Source: Mycolicibacterium hassiacum DSM 44199 (GTDB lineage Bacteria > Actinomycetota > Actinomycetes > Mycobacteriales > Mycobacteriaceae). Taken from it: a stretch of 64,000 bases of DNA. Below, piece after piece: positions 36,259 through 45,253 of this stretch (the stretch's first letter is position 1; every line of letters begins with the position of its first letter). The translations under genes were made by a program, and so were the position numbers. The notes below the pieces were generated by a model. It did no database searches and had not been told where the DNA came from. It saw only the letters and a program-made list of their open reading frames with translations. Location of the stretch: the NCBI RefSeq assembly GCF_900603025.1, contig NZ_LR026975.1, forward strand, positions 4,340,001 to 4,404,000. The letters run 5' to 3'.

Positions 36259-36276
36259 CCCGATGAGCTCATCGGG
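36259..36276. promoter_or_regulatory. Perfect 18-bp palindrome between fadD5 and yrbE1A
   Basis: CCCGATGAGCTCATCGGG is a perfect inverted repeat in the 211-bp gap (36121-36331). An intergenic promoter has been described at the same place in M. tuberculosis, so a regulator site is plausible. The bound protein is unknown; the gap holds no gene. Confidence 0.5.
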
Positions 36277-36331
36277 TTGCAGGCCATCCCGTGGATTGTG
36301 CCGGTAGTTGTTAGCAAACCTCACCGACCTC

Positions 36332-37981
36332 CTAGGCCCGCCGGCCTCCCGTTGAAGCTGTTGCCGGAGTGGCGCTTTCGCCCGCGTCAGCGGATGCCGC
36401 GGCGCCGAAGCGTTTGCGCAGTTCGGTCTTGAGAACTTTACCGGCGGCGTTGCGGGGCAGCGCGTCGACGATCTCGAGGGCCTTCGGGTGCTTGTAGCGG
36501 GCCAGCCGATCGTTGAGGAAGGCGTCGAGCTCGGCCAGGTCGAGTTTGGTGTCGCCGGCCACCGACTGGTTCACCGCCACCACCGCCACCGGTACCTCGC
36601 CCCACTTCTCGTCGGGGCGGCCGATGACCGCGACCTCGGCCACCGCCGGGTGTTCGGCGAGCGCGTTCTCCACCTCGGCGCAGTAGATGTTCTCGCCGCC
36701 GGAGATGATCATGTCCTTCTTGCGGTCGACGACCCAGATGTAGCCCTCCTCGTCGCGGCGGACCAGGTCGCCGGAGTGGAACCAGCCGCCGGCGAACGCC
36801 TCCGCGGTGGCCTCGGGCTTGTTCCAGTAGCCCGACATCAGGTTGGGGCCGCGGTAGACGATCTCGCCGACCTCGCCGACCGGCACGTCGTTCATGTTGT
36901 CGTCGACGATGCGCGCGGCCACCGTCGGGATGACCCGGCCGACCGAGCCGAGTTTGCGGACGGCGTCGTCGGCCATGAGCATGCAGGTCACCGGCGACAT
37001 CTCGGTCTGCCCGAACGCGGCGAAGATCTGGGTGCCCGGGAAGACCTCCGCCATCTCGCGCAGCAGCACGTCGGAGGCCGGGGCCGCGCCCCACGACAGC
37101 GCCCGCAGCCGCAGGTTGCGGGGTTTGGCGCGCTGGGCGGCGCACACCGCCTGCCACTGCGCCGGCACCAGGAAGATGCCGGTGACCTGTTCGGCCTCGA
37201 GCGTGTCGAGCAGTTCGTCGGGGTTGAACGCCCCCAGCGGGTACAGCACGGTGGGCAGGCCGAGCATCAGGCCGCTGAGCACGTTGCCGGCGATGCCGGC
37301 GATGTGGAACATCGGGACGCCGATGAAGCCGACGTCGTTGTTGATGTCGACCCCGATCGTGAACAGGTTGGTCATCGCCTGGGCGATGAGGTTGGTGTGG
37401 GTGAGCACCGCGCCCTTGGGCCGGCCGGTGGTGCCGGAGGTGTACATGATCAGCGCCGCGTGGTCGTTGGGGATGTCGACCACGGGCGGATCGTCACCCG
37501 GTTCCTCGATCAGCTCCTCGTAGCCCAGCACCCGCTCGTCGGTGCTGCCGCCGGCGACGATGACGGTCGCCAGCGTCTCGTCCAGGTCGCGCACCGCGTT
37601 CGCGACGTCGGCCAGCACCGGCTCGGTGATGACGAATCGGGCTTGGCAGTCGCTGACCAGGTAGGCGATCTCCGGCGGGGTCATGCGGAAGTTGACCGGC
37701 ACCGCGATGGCGCCGAGCCGGTTGACCGCCAGGATCGACTCGACGTACTCGGTGCGGTTGAGCATCAGGATCAGCACCCGGTCGCCGAAGGCCACCCCGC
37801 GCCGGCTCAGCGCGCCGGCCAGCCTGGTCACCCGCCGATCGAGGTCGGCCCACGTGGTGGTTTTGCCCATGAAGCGCAGCGCGGTCGCGTCCGGCTGCAT
37901 GAACGCGTGCCGGGTGAGCTGGTTGCACCAGTTGAACCGCCGGGACAGGTACGGCTGGGTGGTCGAATCGGGCTCGGTCAA
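36332..37981 (-). CDS. fadD5: Fatty-acyl-CoA/AMP ligase FadD5
   Basis: An ANL-superfamily acyl-CoA ligase of 549 residues (558 if the TTG at 38008 is used). I prefer TTG 37981 because AGGAG stands nine bases before it, while 38008 has no such site; both remain open. The motif YTSGTTGRPKGAVLTH binds ATP, FAAFGQTEMSPVTC, GWFHSGDLVRRDEEGYIWVV and GGENIYCAEVE follow, and the catalytic Lys lies in PRNAAGKVLKTEL. It activates long-chain fatty acids that the Mce1 system brings in. As in M. tuberculosis it is the first gene of the mce1 operon and diverges from mce1R. Confidence 0.94.
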   Translation of the reverse strand: MTEPDSTTQPYLSRRFNWCNQLTRHAFMQPDATALRFMGKTTTWADLDRRVTRLAGALSRRGVAFGDRVLILMLNRTEYVESILAVNRLGAIAVPVNFRMTPPEIAYLVSDCQARFVITEPVLADVANAVRDLDETLATVIVAGGSTDERVLGYEELIEEPGDDPPVVDIPNDHAALIMYTSGTTGRPKGAVLTHTNLIAQAMTNLFTIGVDINNDVGFIGVPMFHIAGIAGNVLSGLMLGLPTVLYPLGAFNPDELLDTLEAEQVTGIFLVPAQWQAVCAAQRAKPRNLRLRALSWGAAPASDVLLREMAEVFPGTQIFAAFGQTEMSPVTCMLMADDAVRKLGSVGRVIPTVAARIVDDNMNDVPVGEVGEIVYRGPNLMSGYWNKPEATAEAFAGGWFHSGDLVRRDEEGYIWVVDRKKDMIISGGENIYCAEVENALAEHPAVAEVAVIGRPDEKWGEVPVAVVAVNQSVAGDTKLDLAELDAFLNDRLARYKHPKALEIVDALPRNAAGKVLKTELRKRFGAAASADAGESATPATASTGGRRA

Positions 37982-38088
37982 CGGACGATGCTCCTGGGGT
38001 TGCGCCAATCTGATATTTGATAAAACATGGTGTTACCCCGGTCACATTAATGGCTTCGGGGGTCCTGGACAACCCGCGACCGGAGACC

Positions 38089-38805
38089 ATGAACGCCCCA
38101 GCCCGCAACGCCCCCGCCGCACCCCCGAACGTTCCGGCGAGATCGCGCCGGCTGCCGCGGCGCGAACAGCTGTCCGATGAGGTCGCGGCCCGGTTGCGGG
38201 CCGACATCATGAGCGGGGCGCTGCGGCCGGGCACCTTCATCCGGCTCGACGAGACCGCCGCCGCGCTCGGCGTCAGCATCACCCCGGTGCGCGAGGCGCT
38301 GCGCACCCTGCGCAGCGAGGGCATGGTGCAGTTGGAACCGCACCGCGGCCACGTCGTCGCCCCGATGTCGCGCCAGGACGTCGAGGACATCTTCTGGCTG
38401 CAGGGCACCATCGCCCAGGAGCTGGCGGCCACCGCCGCCGGCCGGATCACCGACGCCGAGATCGACGAGCTCGACGCGCTCAACGAGCAGCTGGCCCGCG
38501 CCGTCGAGCAGCAGGATGCGCAGGCCATGGCCGCCGCGGAGTTCGCGTTTCACCGCGCGGTCAACCGCGCGACCGGGCGGATCAAGCTGTCCTGGTTCCT
38601 GCTGCACGTCGCGCGGTATCTGCCCGGCCACATCTACACCTCCGACCCGCAGTGGCGCATCGGCGCGGTGCAGACGCACCGGGAGCTGATCGCGGCGTTG
38701 CGCCGGCGCGACGTGCCGGAGGTGGTGCGGTTGACCGGCACCGAGTTCAAGGACGGGGCCGCGCGGCTGATCGCGCTGCTCGAGCAGAGCGGGCTGTGGG
38801 ACTAG
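38089..38805 (+). CDS. mce1R: GntR/FCD-type repressor of the mce1 operon
   Basis: A 238-residue GntR-family regulator with an N-terminal winged helix (LSDEVAARLRADIMSGALRP, LGVSITPVREALRTLRSEGM) and a C-terminal all-helical FCD ligand domain with metal-binding His residues (for example EFAFHRAVN and VQTHRELIAAL). It diverges from fadD5 with about 100 bp between, the same arrangement as Rv0165c, which represses mce1 in M. tuberculosis. ATG 38089 has a GGAG site; an in-frame ATG at 38050 is possible. The gap contains an AT-rich segment (about 38009-38035) that could hold its operator. Confidence 0.92.
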   Translation: MNAPARNAPAAPPNVPARSRRLPRREQLSDEVAARLRADIMSGALRPGTFIRLDETAAALGVSITPVREALRTLRSEGMVQLEPHRGHVVAPMSRQDVEDIFWLQGTIAQELAATAAGRITDAEIDELDALNEQLARAVEQQDAQAMAAAEFAFHRAVNRATGRIKLSWFLLHVARYLPGHIYTSDPQWRIGAVQTHRELIAALRRRDVPEVVRLTGTEFKDGAARLIALLEQSGLWD

Positions 38806-38829
38806 CCCAGAGCGGACCAGCCCCGGGAA

Positions 38830-39273
38830 CTAGCCGCCGGCGGCGAGCTGTTCGGCCCGGGCCTTGAGGTTGTTGGCCAGGTAGTCCAGCGTCTCGCCGA
38901 TGGCCTTCTTGACCATGCTGGCCGGGATCGCCAGCTTGGTCTCCACATCGAGGTCGACGGTCAGCAGCGACGACGACCCGATGGGCACCACCGAGAACTT
39001 CTGCTCCTGCTTCTTGAAGTGGTCGCCCTGCTGCAGCACCGTGTAGATCTGGTTCTCGCCCGGGTAGTAGACCGCGGTGATGAACGTGCCGGCCTGGCCC
39101 TGCACCTCCACGTCCAGGCGTAGCTGGCTGGGCCGCCCATCGTCGTAGCGGTGCAGGATCCAGCAGCCCTTGACCTCCGGATTCCACTGCGGATAGGCCT
39201 CGAAATCGGCGACGATCCCCATGATCGTCTCGGCCGAGGCCTCGACCTCGACTGTCTTGCTCACGAGCGGCAT
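38830..39273 (-). CDS. SRPBCC (START/Bet v1-like) family protein, Rv0164-like
   Basis: A 147-residue cytosolic protein with the helix-grip fold of the polyketide cyclase/START family (VSKTVEVEASAETIMGIVAD, FEAYPQWNPEVKGC, LDVETKLAIPASMVKKAIGE). Such proteins bind lipids or other hydrophobic ligands in a deep cavity. Position beside mce1R matches TB18.5/Rv0164 of M. tuberculosis. It is convergent with mce1R and 32 bp downstream of the acyl-CoA dehydrogenase gene on the same strand. Ligand unknown. Confidence 0.88.
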   Translation of the reverse strand: MPLVSKTVEVEASAETIMGIVADFEAYPQWNPEVKGCWILHRYDDGRPSQLRLDVEVQGQAGTFITAVYYPGENQIYTVLQQGDHFKKQEQKFSVVPIGSSSLLTVDLDVETKLAIPASMVKKAIGETLDYLANNLKARAEQLAAGG

Positions 39274-39305
39274 TAGCCGAGCATATCCAGCGGCCGTCGG
39301 CGGAC

Positions 39306-41132
39306 TCAGAACCAGCTGTCGCGCATATCGAGCGCGGTGCGGTCCCGCGCGGCGAGCAGGTCGAGCTGCGGGTCGGTGCGCGGCAGCTCGACCCGGAAGA
39401 AGTACCGCGCCGCCTGCCGTTTGCCGGCGTAGAAGTCGCCGTCGCGGTCGCCGCAGGCCAACAGCTGCTGCAGCCAGATCCAGGCCACCACGATGTGTCC
39501 GCACGCCTCCAGGTAGGTGACGCTGTTGGCCATCGCCGCCTCGATGTCGCCGTCGGCGAACAGCTCGCCGGTGATCGTCACCAGCCGCTGCCAGCGGGCG
39601 TCGAGCCGGTCGGCCAGCTCGGCGGCCTCCCCGCCGGCCCGGCGTGCCGCCGCGACGGTCTCGCCGATCACCCGGCCGAGCTCGGCCAGCCCGGCGCCGC
39701 CGTGCTGGGTGACCTTGCGCCCCAACAGATCCAGGCTCTGGATGCCGTGGGTGCCCTCGTGGATCGGGTTGAGCCGGTTGTCCCGGTAGTGCTGCTCGAC
39801 GTCGTATTCGCGGGTGTAGCCGTAGCCGCCGTGCACCTGGATGGCCAGGTCGTTGGCGGCCAGGCACCACTGCGACGGCCAGCTTTTGCCGATCGGGGTG
39901 AGGATGTCCAGCAGCAGCGAGGCGGCCTGCCGCTCGGCGTCGCTGTCGGCGCTGCGGCCGATGTCGACCAGCCGTGCGCAGTACAGCTGCAGGCCCAGCC
40001 CGCCCTCGACATAGGCCTTCTGCGCCAACAACATCCGGCGCACGTCGGCGTGCTCGATGATCGGCACCTGGGCGGCGGTGGGGTCCTTGGCGGTGATCGG
40101 GCGGCCCTGGGGACGCTGGCGGGCGTACTGCAGCGACTTCAGGTAGCCGGTGTAGCCGAGCGCGACCGCGCCCATGCCCACGCCGAGGCGGGCCTCGTTC
40201 ATCATGTGGAACATGTAGGACAGGCCGCGGTGCGGTTCGCCGACCAGGTAGCCGACCGCGCCGGGCCGCCCGCCGGGGCGGAACCGGCCCTCGCCGAAGT
40301 TGAGCACGGTGTTGGTGATGCCGCGCTGACCCATCTTGTGGTTCAGTCCCGCGAGCACGATGTCGTTGCGCTCACCGAGTGAACCGTCCTCGCCCACAAG
40401 GTATTTCGGGACGATGAACAGCGAGATGCCCTTGGTGCCGGGCGGGCCGCCGGGGATCTTGGCCAGCACCAGGTTGACGATGTTGTCGGTGAGCTCGTGC
40501 TCGGCCGCCGAGATCCACATCTTCGACCCGAACAGCCGGTAGGTGCCGTCGGGTTGCGGTTCGGCGCGGGTGAGGATGTCGGCCAGCGACGACCCGGCCT
40601 GGGTCTCCGACAGCGCCATCGTCCCGGAGAACCGCCCGGCGAGCATGGGCCGCACGAACCTGTCGATCTGTTCGGAGGTGCCGAACCTGGCGAGCAGGTT
40701 GGCGTTGGCGATCGTCAGCATCACGTAGCCGGCGGTGCTGACGTTGGCGGCCGCGAAGTAGGCGAACCCGGCCTGGGCGATGGTGGTCGGCAGCTGGGCG
40801 CCGCCGAGCGAGCTGTCCATCGCCATGCCGATCAGGTCGGCGTCGGCGAACGCGTCGAGCGCCTGCTTCACCTCGTCGATGACGGTCACCTTCTCACCGT
40901 CGAAGGTGGGCTCCTCGGCGTCGCTCTTCTTGTTGTGCGGCGCGAAGTAGCGGGTGGCCAGCTGTTCGCACAGGTCCAGCACCGCGTCGAAGGTGTCGCG
41001 GGAGTGTTCGGCGAAGTAGTCGCGGCGGGTCAGCTCGTCGAGGCGCAGCCATTCGTAGAGCTGGAAGTCCAGATCGCGGCGCGACAGCAGGGTCGACTTC
41101 AGCGCGGGGCTCGGGCTGCTCACCCGCCCCAT
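39306..41132 (-). CDS. Acyl-CoA dehydrogenase, long form with C-terminal extra domain
   Basis: A 608-residue flavoenzyme: the usual three acyl-CoA dehydrogenase domains plus an additional C-terminal helical domain of about 150 residues. FAD/substrate-binding motifs include MALSETQAGSSLADI and FGSKMWISAAEHE, and the catalytic Glu is expected in NPIHEGTHGIQSLDLLGRK. Such enzymes introduce the alpha-beta double bond in long-chain acyl-CoAs. The neighbours are a TetR regulator immediately upstream and a lipid-binding SRPBCC gene downstream, which suggests a TetR-controlled lipid catabolism unit. Substrate unknown. Confidence 0.9.
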   Translation of the reverse strand: MGRVSSPSPALKSTLLSRRDLDFQLYEWLRLDELTRRDYFAEHSRDTFDAVLDLCEQLATRYFAPHNKKSDAEEPTFDGEKVTVIDEVKQALDAFADADLIGMAMDSSLGGAQLPTTIAQAGFAYFAAANVSTAGYVMLTIANANLLARFGTSEQIDRFVRPMLAGRFSGTMALSETQAGSSLADILTRAEPQPDGTYRLFGSKMWISAAEHELTDNIVNLVLAKIPGGPPGTKGISLFIVPKYLVGEDGSLGERNDIVLAGLNHKMGQRGITNTVLNFGEGRFRPGGRPGAVGYLVGEPHRGLSYMFHMMNEARLGVGMGAVALGYTGYLKSLQYARQRPQGRPITAKDPTAAQVPIIEHADVRRMLLAQKAYVEGGLGLQLYCARLVDIGRSADSDAERQAASLLLDILTPIGKSWPSQWCLAANDLAIQVHGGYGYTREYDVEQHYRDNRLNPIHEGTHGIQSLDLLGRKVTQHGGAGLAELGRVIGETVAAARRAGGEAAELADRLDARWQRLVTITGELFADGDIEAAMANSVTYLEACGHIVVAWIWLQQLLACGDRDGDFYAGKRQAARYFFRVELPRTDPQLDLLAARDRTALDMRDSWF

Positions 41133-41168
41133 CCTGCCACCGCGGGCCGCACCGGAGAGCCGGGTCGG

Positions 41169-41867
41169 TCAGCGGGCCGGCGCGGCGCCGGGCTTGCCGG
41201 GCAGTTCGGCGGGGTCCACCCCGAGCGGCGTTTCGGCGCGCACCTTCTCGTCGCGGATCAGCCCCCGCAGCAGCGCGGTGCTGAACTCCACCGCGATCTC
41301 CTCGGCGGTGCGTCGGCCGTGCGGGCGCAGCCACCGGTAGGAGCCCAGCGTCATGCCGATGTAGCCCAGTGCGAGCACGTGCGAATCGCATTCGTAGAAC
41401 TCGCCGCTGGCGATCCCGCGGTCGATGACGTCGCGGATGTGCTCGTACACCTGGGCCTCGGCCTGCCGGATGTAGGCCACCTGGTCCTCGGTGAACCACT
41501 CGGTGATGTAGGGGCCTTCCTGGAAGTACACCGCGGCCTGTTCGATGTTGCTGGCGATGCCGATCAGCAGCCGGCGGGTGAACTGGTAGATGGTCTCGCG
41601 GGCCGAGGCGGTGGGGTCGTCGTGCACCGCGGCCACGGTGAAGTCCGCCGCCCGCTTGTAGATGTCGTAGAGGATCAGCGACTTGCTGGCGTAGTAGTGG
41701 TAGACGGTGGCCTTGTTCAGGCCCACCGCGTCGGCGATGTCGTCCATCCGGGTGCCGTGGTATCCGCGTGCGGCGAACAGCCTGGTGGCGACGGCCAGCA
41801 GTTCCTCCCGCCGGGAGGTCCCGTTGGTCGAGACCTCTCCCGAAGACCCAGCAGACGCAGACGGCAT
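41169..41867 (-). CDS. TetR-family regulator
   Basis: A 232-residue TetR protein. The N-terminal helix-turn-helix (YHGTRMDDIADAVGLNKATV, YHYYASKSLILYDIYKRAAD) is canonical, and the C-terminal ligand domain resembles the lipid- or CoA-ester-sensing group. ATG 41867 is used; GTG 41876 has no separate ribosome site. It is followed after 36 bp by the long acyl-CoA dehydrogenase gene, so it probably regulates it. An imperfect palindrome at 41905-41920 upstream of its own start is a candidate operator. Confidence 0.9.
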   Translation of the reverse strand: MPSASAGSSGEVSTNGTSRREELLAVATRLFAARGYHGTRMDDIADAVGLNKATVYHYYASKSLILYDIYKRAADFTVAAVHDDPTASARETIYQFTRRLLIGIASNIEQAAVYFQEGPYITEWFTEDQVAYIRQAEAQVYEHIRDVIDRGIASGEFYECDSHVLALGYIGMTLGSYRWLRPHGRRTAEEIAVEFSTALLRGLIRDEKVRAETPLGVDPAELPGKPGAAPAR

Positions 41868-41904
41868 GACACTCACTCTTTACTAAGGCCCGATGCGGCG
41901 GGCA

Positions 41905-41920
41905 CCAATCAACTGGTTGG
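41905..41920. promoter_or_regulatory. Candidate TetR operator
   Basis: CCAATCAACTGGTTGG is an imperfect inverted repeat (CCAAtCAa / CCAAcCAg on opposite strands) 38 bp upstream of the TetR gene and about 90 bp upstream of the small ORF at 42012. It could serve both divergent genes. Confidence 0.4.
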
Positions 41921-42011
41921 CAGTTTATGCGTTCGGCTCTGTTGCGGCCGCGGTCGCCGGTCTAAACTCGAACCGCCAATACCGGAGGCACCGGATACGC
42001 GAGGTGATGAC

Positions 42012-42122
42012 GTGGACCCCAACCCCGACTACGACGCCAGCGACGAACTCGAGTACGGCATGGCCTGGTTCGCCTGGATTCTGCGCGGGGTCTACCCGCC
42101 GCCCGCGTATCCGCCGGTCTGA
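42012..42122 (+). CDS. Small protein of 36 residues
   Basis: GTG 42012 stands seven bases after a GAGG site and opens a 37-codon frame ending at TGA 42120-42122. The peptide is highly patterned: an acidic N-terminal half (MDPNPDYDASDELEYGM), an aromatic core (AWFAWILRGVY) and a proline end (PPPAYPPV). Codon choice is like the neighbouring real genes. It lies divergently from the TetR gene and converges with pntB, from which a strong stem-loop separates it. The WxxW-type hydrophobic stretch could associate with membranes. I do not recognise a family; presence in other mycobacteria would confirm it. Confidence 0.65.
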   Translation: MDPNPDYDASDELEYGMAWFAWILRGVYPPPAYPPV

Positions 42123-42180
42123 TCGGCCGACAGCCTACAGCGGAAAATATAAGAGCCTCACCACTCGGCACCCGAACAGT

Positions 42181-42217
42181 TCAAGGCCGGGTCGGCGCGT
42201 TGCCGACCCGGCCTTGA
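42181..42217. terminator. Strong stem-loop between small ORF and pntB
   Basis: TCAAGGCCGGGTCGGC and its exact complement form a perfect 16-bp stem around GCGTT, eight bases past the pntB stop. It should terminate pntB and the facing small gene. Confidence 0.85.
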
Positions 42218-42224
42218 GCTTGTT

Positions 42225-43646
42225 CTAGAGCGCCTTGAGCTCCTCGATCACCTCGGTGACCGACTTCTTGGCGTCGCCGAACAGCATGGTGGTGCCCTCG
42301 GCGTAGAACAGCGGGTTGTCGATGCCGGCGAAGCCGGAGTTCATCGACCGCTTGAGCACGATCACCGACTTCGACTGGTCCACGTTGAGGATCGGCATGC
42401 CGTGGATCGGTGAGCTGGGATCGTTGCGCGCCGCCGGGTTGGTGACGTCGTTGGCGCCGATGACCACGGTGACATCGGTGCGAGCGAACTCGTCGTTGAT
42501 GTCGTCCATGTCCTTCATGGCGTCGTAGTCGACCTCGGCCTCGGCCAGCAGCACGTTCATGTGCCCCGGCATCCGGCCGGCCACCGGGTGGATCGCGAAC
42601 TTGACCGGCACCCCGCGCTCCTCGAGCAGGGTGGCCAGATCCTTGACCGCGTGCTGCGCCTGCGCGACCGCCAGCCCGTAGCCGGGCACCACGATCACCT
42701 GGTTGGCGTAGGCCATCTGGATCGCGGCGTCGGCCGCCGAGGTGGACTTGACCACCTTCTCCCCGCCGCCGTCACCGGCCGCGGCGGTGGTGCCGCCGAA
42801 CCCGCCCGCGACGATCGCCGGGATCGACCGGTTCATCGCCTTGGCCATCAGGTTGGTCAGGATCGTGCCGGACGCGCCGACGATCATGCCCGCCACGATC
42901 ATCGAGGTGTTGTTGAGCGCCAAACCGGCTGCGGCGGCGGACAACCCGGTCAACGCGTTGAGCAGCGAGATGACCACCGGCATGTCGGCGCCGCCGATCG
43001 GCAGCACCACCATCAGGCCGAGCACCCCGGCCGCGGCCAGCAGCCCGATCATCCACCACAGCGACGCACCGCCGGTGCCGGGATGAGCGTTGAGGCCGAT
43101 GACGACCGCCGAGACCACCGCGCCGGCCAGCAGCAGCAGGTTCAGCGGCTGCTGCAGTTTGCCGATGCCGATCGGCCGGCCCGGCAGGATCTCCTGCAGC
43201 TTGCCGAACGCGATGATCGAACCCCAGAACGACACCGAGCCGATGATCGCGGCGAACAGCGACGCCACCACGATGTGCACGGTCGGCTCCTCGCCGTGCT
43301 GGAAGTCCGAGAACCCGGTGGTGTCAAGGAATTCCGCCAGCGCGATGAGCGCGACGGTGCCGCCGCCGACGCCGTTGAACAGCGCCACCAGCTGCGGCAT
43401 CGCGGTCATCTTGGTCAGCCGCGCCGGCGGCACGCCGAGCACCACGCCCAGCAGCAGGCCGGCGACGATCAGCCCCCAGTTCTGGGTGTCGCGGATCATG
43501 ATCAGCGTTGCGATCACCGCGATCGCCATACCGGCGGCGGCGATCCAGTTGCCGCGCACCGCGGTCTTGGGGCCGGTCAGGCCCATCAGACCGTAGATGA
43601 ACAGCGCGAACGAGATGATGTAGAGGATGGTGACGAGGTAGTTCAT
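42225..43646 (-). CDS. pntB: NAD(P) transhydrogenase beta subunit
   Basis: A 473-residue proton-translocating transhydrogenase subunit. The first two thirds are membrane helices (LVTILYIISFALFIYGLMGL onward) that form half of the proton channel. The C-terminal NADP(H)-binding dIII domain has VIVVPGYGLAVAQAQHAVKD, AGRMPGHMNVLLAEA, and VVIGANDVTNPAARNDPSSP with the Asp/Asn/Pro residues of the family. The enzyme couples proton entry to hydride transfer from NADH to NADP+, supplying NADPH. It overlaps the pntAB stop by four bases. Last gene of the three-gene unit. Confidence 0.96.
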   Translation of the reverse strand: MNYLVTILYIISFALFIYGLMGLTGPKTAVRGNWIAAAGMAIAVIATLIMIRDTQNWGLIVAGLLLGVVLGVPPARLTKMTAMPQLVALFNGVGGGTVALIALAEFLDTTGFSDFQHGEEPTVHIVVASLFAAIIGSVSFWGSIIAFGKLQEILPGRPIGIGKLQQPLNLLLLAGAVVSAVVIGLNAHPGTGGASLWWMIGLLAAAGVLGLMVVLPIGGADMPVVISLLNALTGLSAAAAGLALNNTSMIVAGMIVGASGTILTNLMAKAMNRSIPAIVAGGFGGTTAAAGDGGGEKVVKSTSAADAAIQMAYANQVIVVPGYGLAVAQAQHAVKDLATLLEERGVPVKFAIHPVAGRMPGHMNVLLAEAEVDYDAMKDMDDINDEFARTDVTVVIGANDVTNPAARNDPSSPIHGMPILNVDQSKSVIVLKRSMNSGFAGIDNPLFYAEGTTMLFGDAKKSVTEVIEELKAL

Positions 43647-43972
43647 CGCGCCTGCCCGTTCGTCTCAGCCTCGGCCGCAACAGGTTTGCGCGTCTTGAAC
43701 ATGCCCAGCATGCGGTCGGTGACCACGAAGCCGCCGACCACGTTGAGCGTGCCGAACACCACGGCGACGAACAGGATGATCTGCTCGGCCAGGCTCGGGC
43801 TCTCGCTGCGGCCCAGCACCACCAGCGCGCCGATCAGCACGATGCCGTGAATGGCGTTGGTGCCCGACATCAGCGGCGTGTGCAAGGTGTTGGGCACCTT
43901 GGAGATCACCGCGAAACCGACGAACCCCGCCAGCAGCAGGATCGCGAGGTTGGCCAATAACTGCTCGTACAT
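43643..43972 (-). CDS. pntAB: NAD(P) transhydrogenase alpha-2 membrane subunit
   Basis: A 109-residue membrane subunit with three helices (LAILLLAGFVGFAVISKVPN, AIHGIVLIGALVVLG, IILFVAVVFGTLNVVGGFVV). It corresponds to the membrane part of E. coli PntA split into a separate gene, as usual in mycobacteria and some other actinobacteria. It lies 13 bp downstream of pntAA and overlaps pntB. Confidence 0.95.
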   Translation of the reverse strand: MYEQLLANLAILLLAGFVGFAVISKVPNTLHTPLMSGTNAIHGIVLIGALVVLGRSESPSLAEQIILFVAVVFGTLNVVGGFVVTDRMLGMFKTRKPVAAEAETNGQAR

Positions 43973-43985
43973 CTACCGGTCTCCT

Positions 43986-45104
43986 CTAGCTTTCCTGCGC
44001 GCGCGTCACGCAGGATGCGGCGAGCACTTCGTCGTCGAAATCGGGGTCGACCTTGCCGTCCTTGATGATCAGATCCAGCAGCGCCGTGATGTTCTTCGAG
44101 TACAGCTCGCTGGCGTGTTCGGGCATGGTGGCCGGCAGGTTCAGCGGCGAGGCGATGGTCACGCCGTGTTTGACGACGGTGCGTCCGGGCTCGGTCAGCT
44201 CGCAGTTGCCGCCGCTGGCACCGGCCAGGTCGACGACCACGCTGCCGGGCTTCATGCCCTCCACGGCCGCGGCGGTGACCAGCTTGGGCGCGGGCCGGCC
44301 GGGCACCAGCGCGGTGGTGATCACCACGTCGAAGCCGGTGATCGCCTCCTCGAGCTTGCGCTGCTGCTCGGCGCGCTCGGCCTCGGTCAGCTCCCGGGCG
44401 TAGCCGCCCTCACCGGCGGCCTCGATGCCCAGGTCCAGCCACTGCGCGCCCACCGAGCGCACCTGGTCGGCGACCTCGGGACGCACGTCGTAGCCGGTGG
44501 TGCGGGCACCCAGCCGTTTGGCGGTCGCCAGGGCCTGCAGGCCGGCCACCCCGACCCCGAGCACCAGCACGCTGGCGGGCTTCACGGTGCCGGCGGCGGT
44601 GGTGAGCATCGGGAAGAACCGGGTGGACTCCATCGCGGCCAGCAGCGCCGCCTTGTAACCGGCGACGTTGGCCTGCGAGCTCAGCGCGTCCATCACCTGG
44701 GCGCGGGAGATCCGCGGGATCGACTCCAGCGCGAACGCCTGCACCCCGGCCTTGCGCAGCGCCTCGATCTGGTTGTCGGCCTCGCGCGGCGCCAGGAACC
44801 CGATCAGCGTCTGGCCGCTGCGCAGCCGCGCCACCTCGGCGTCGGTCGGCGGGTTGACCTTGACCACCACATCGGCCGACCAGGCGTCGCCGATGGTGGC
44901 GCCGGCGTCGGTGTAGAGGTTGTCGGGCAGCAGCGCGGACTCCCCGGCACCGGATTCGACGACGACGCCCAGCCCGTTCTTCACAAGCGTGGCGACCGCC
45001 TTCGGGACCAGGGCGACCCGGCGCTCGCCGGGATCGGACTCGCGCACGACGCCGATCGTCGTGGCGGGTCCGGCACCTCCCGAACTCGTCTGGTTCTCAC
45101 TCAT
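43986..45104 (-). CDS. pntAA: NAD(P) transhydrogenase alpha-1 soluble subunit
   Basis: A 372-residue soluble subunit with the alanine-dehydrogenase/PntA fold. The N-terminal domain contains GVVRESDPGERRVALVPKAV and the C-terminal Rossmann domain has VLVLGVGVAGLQALATAKRL for NAD(H). Asp-rich helix ends and the RKYDVRPE-like position (TGYDVRPEVADQV) set NAD specificity. First gene of pntAA-pntAB-pntB on the minus strand. The 149-bp gap upstream to the TetR gene (45105-45253) should hold its promoter. Confidence 0.95.
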   Translation of the reverse strand: MSENQTSSGGAGPATTIGVVRESDPGERRVALVPKAVATLVKNGLGVVVESGAGESALLPDNLYTDAGATIGDAWSADVVVKVNPPTDAEVARLRSGQTLIGFLAPREADNQIEALRKAGVQAFALESIPRISRAQVMDALSSQANVAGYKAALLAAMESTRFFPMLTTAAGTVKPASVLVLGVGVAGLQALATAKRLGARTTGYDVRPEVADQVRSVGAQWLDLGIEAAGEGGYARELTEAERAEQQRKLEEAITGFDVVITTALVPGRPAPKLVTAAAVEGMKPGSVVVDLAGASGGNCELTEPGRTVVKHGVTIASPLNLPATMPEHASELYSKNITALLDLIIKDGKVDPDFDDEVLAASCVTRAQES

Positions 45105-45253
45105 GAGCTCTGATTTCTCTTTCCTGCTGTTCCGCTAGGGGAACTCCATGACGGCGGATTGCATTGTGCCCGACACGCTAGATCGTGCGGCATAGCGGCG
45201 AAGCCTCACCCCCCGGCGAATCCCCCGAGCGGGGGATCTTGATTTGCCGGGTG

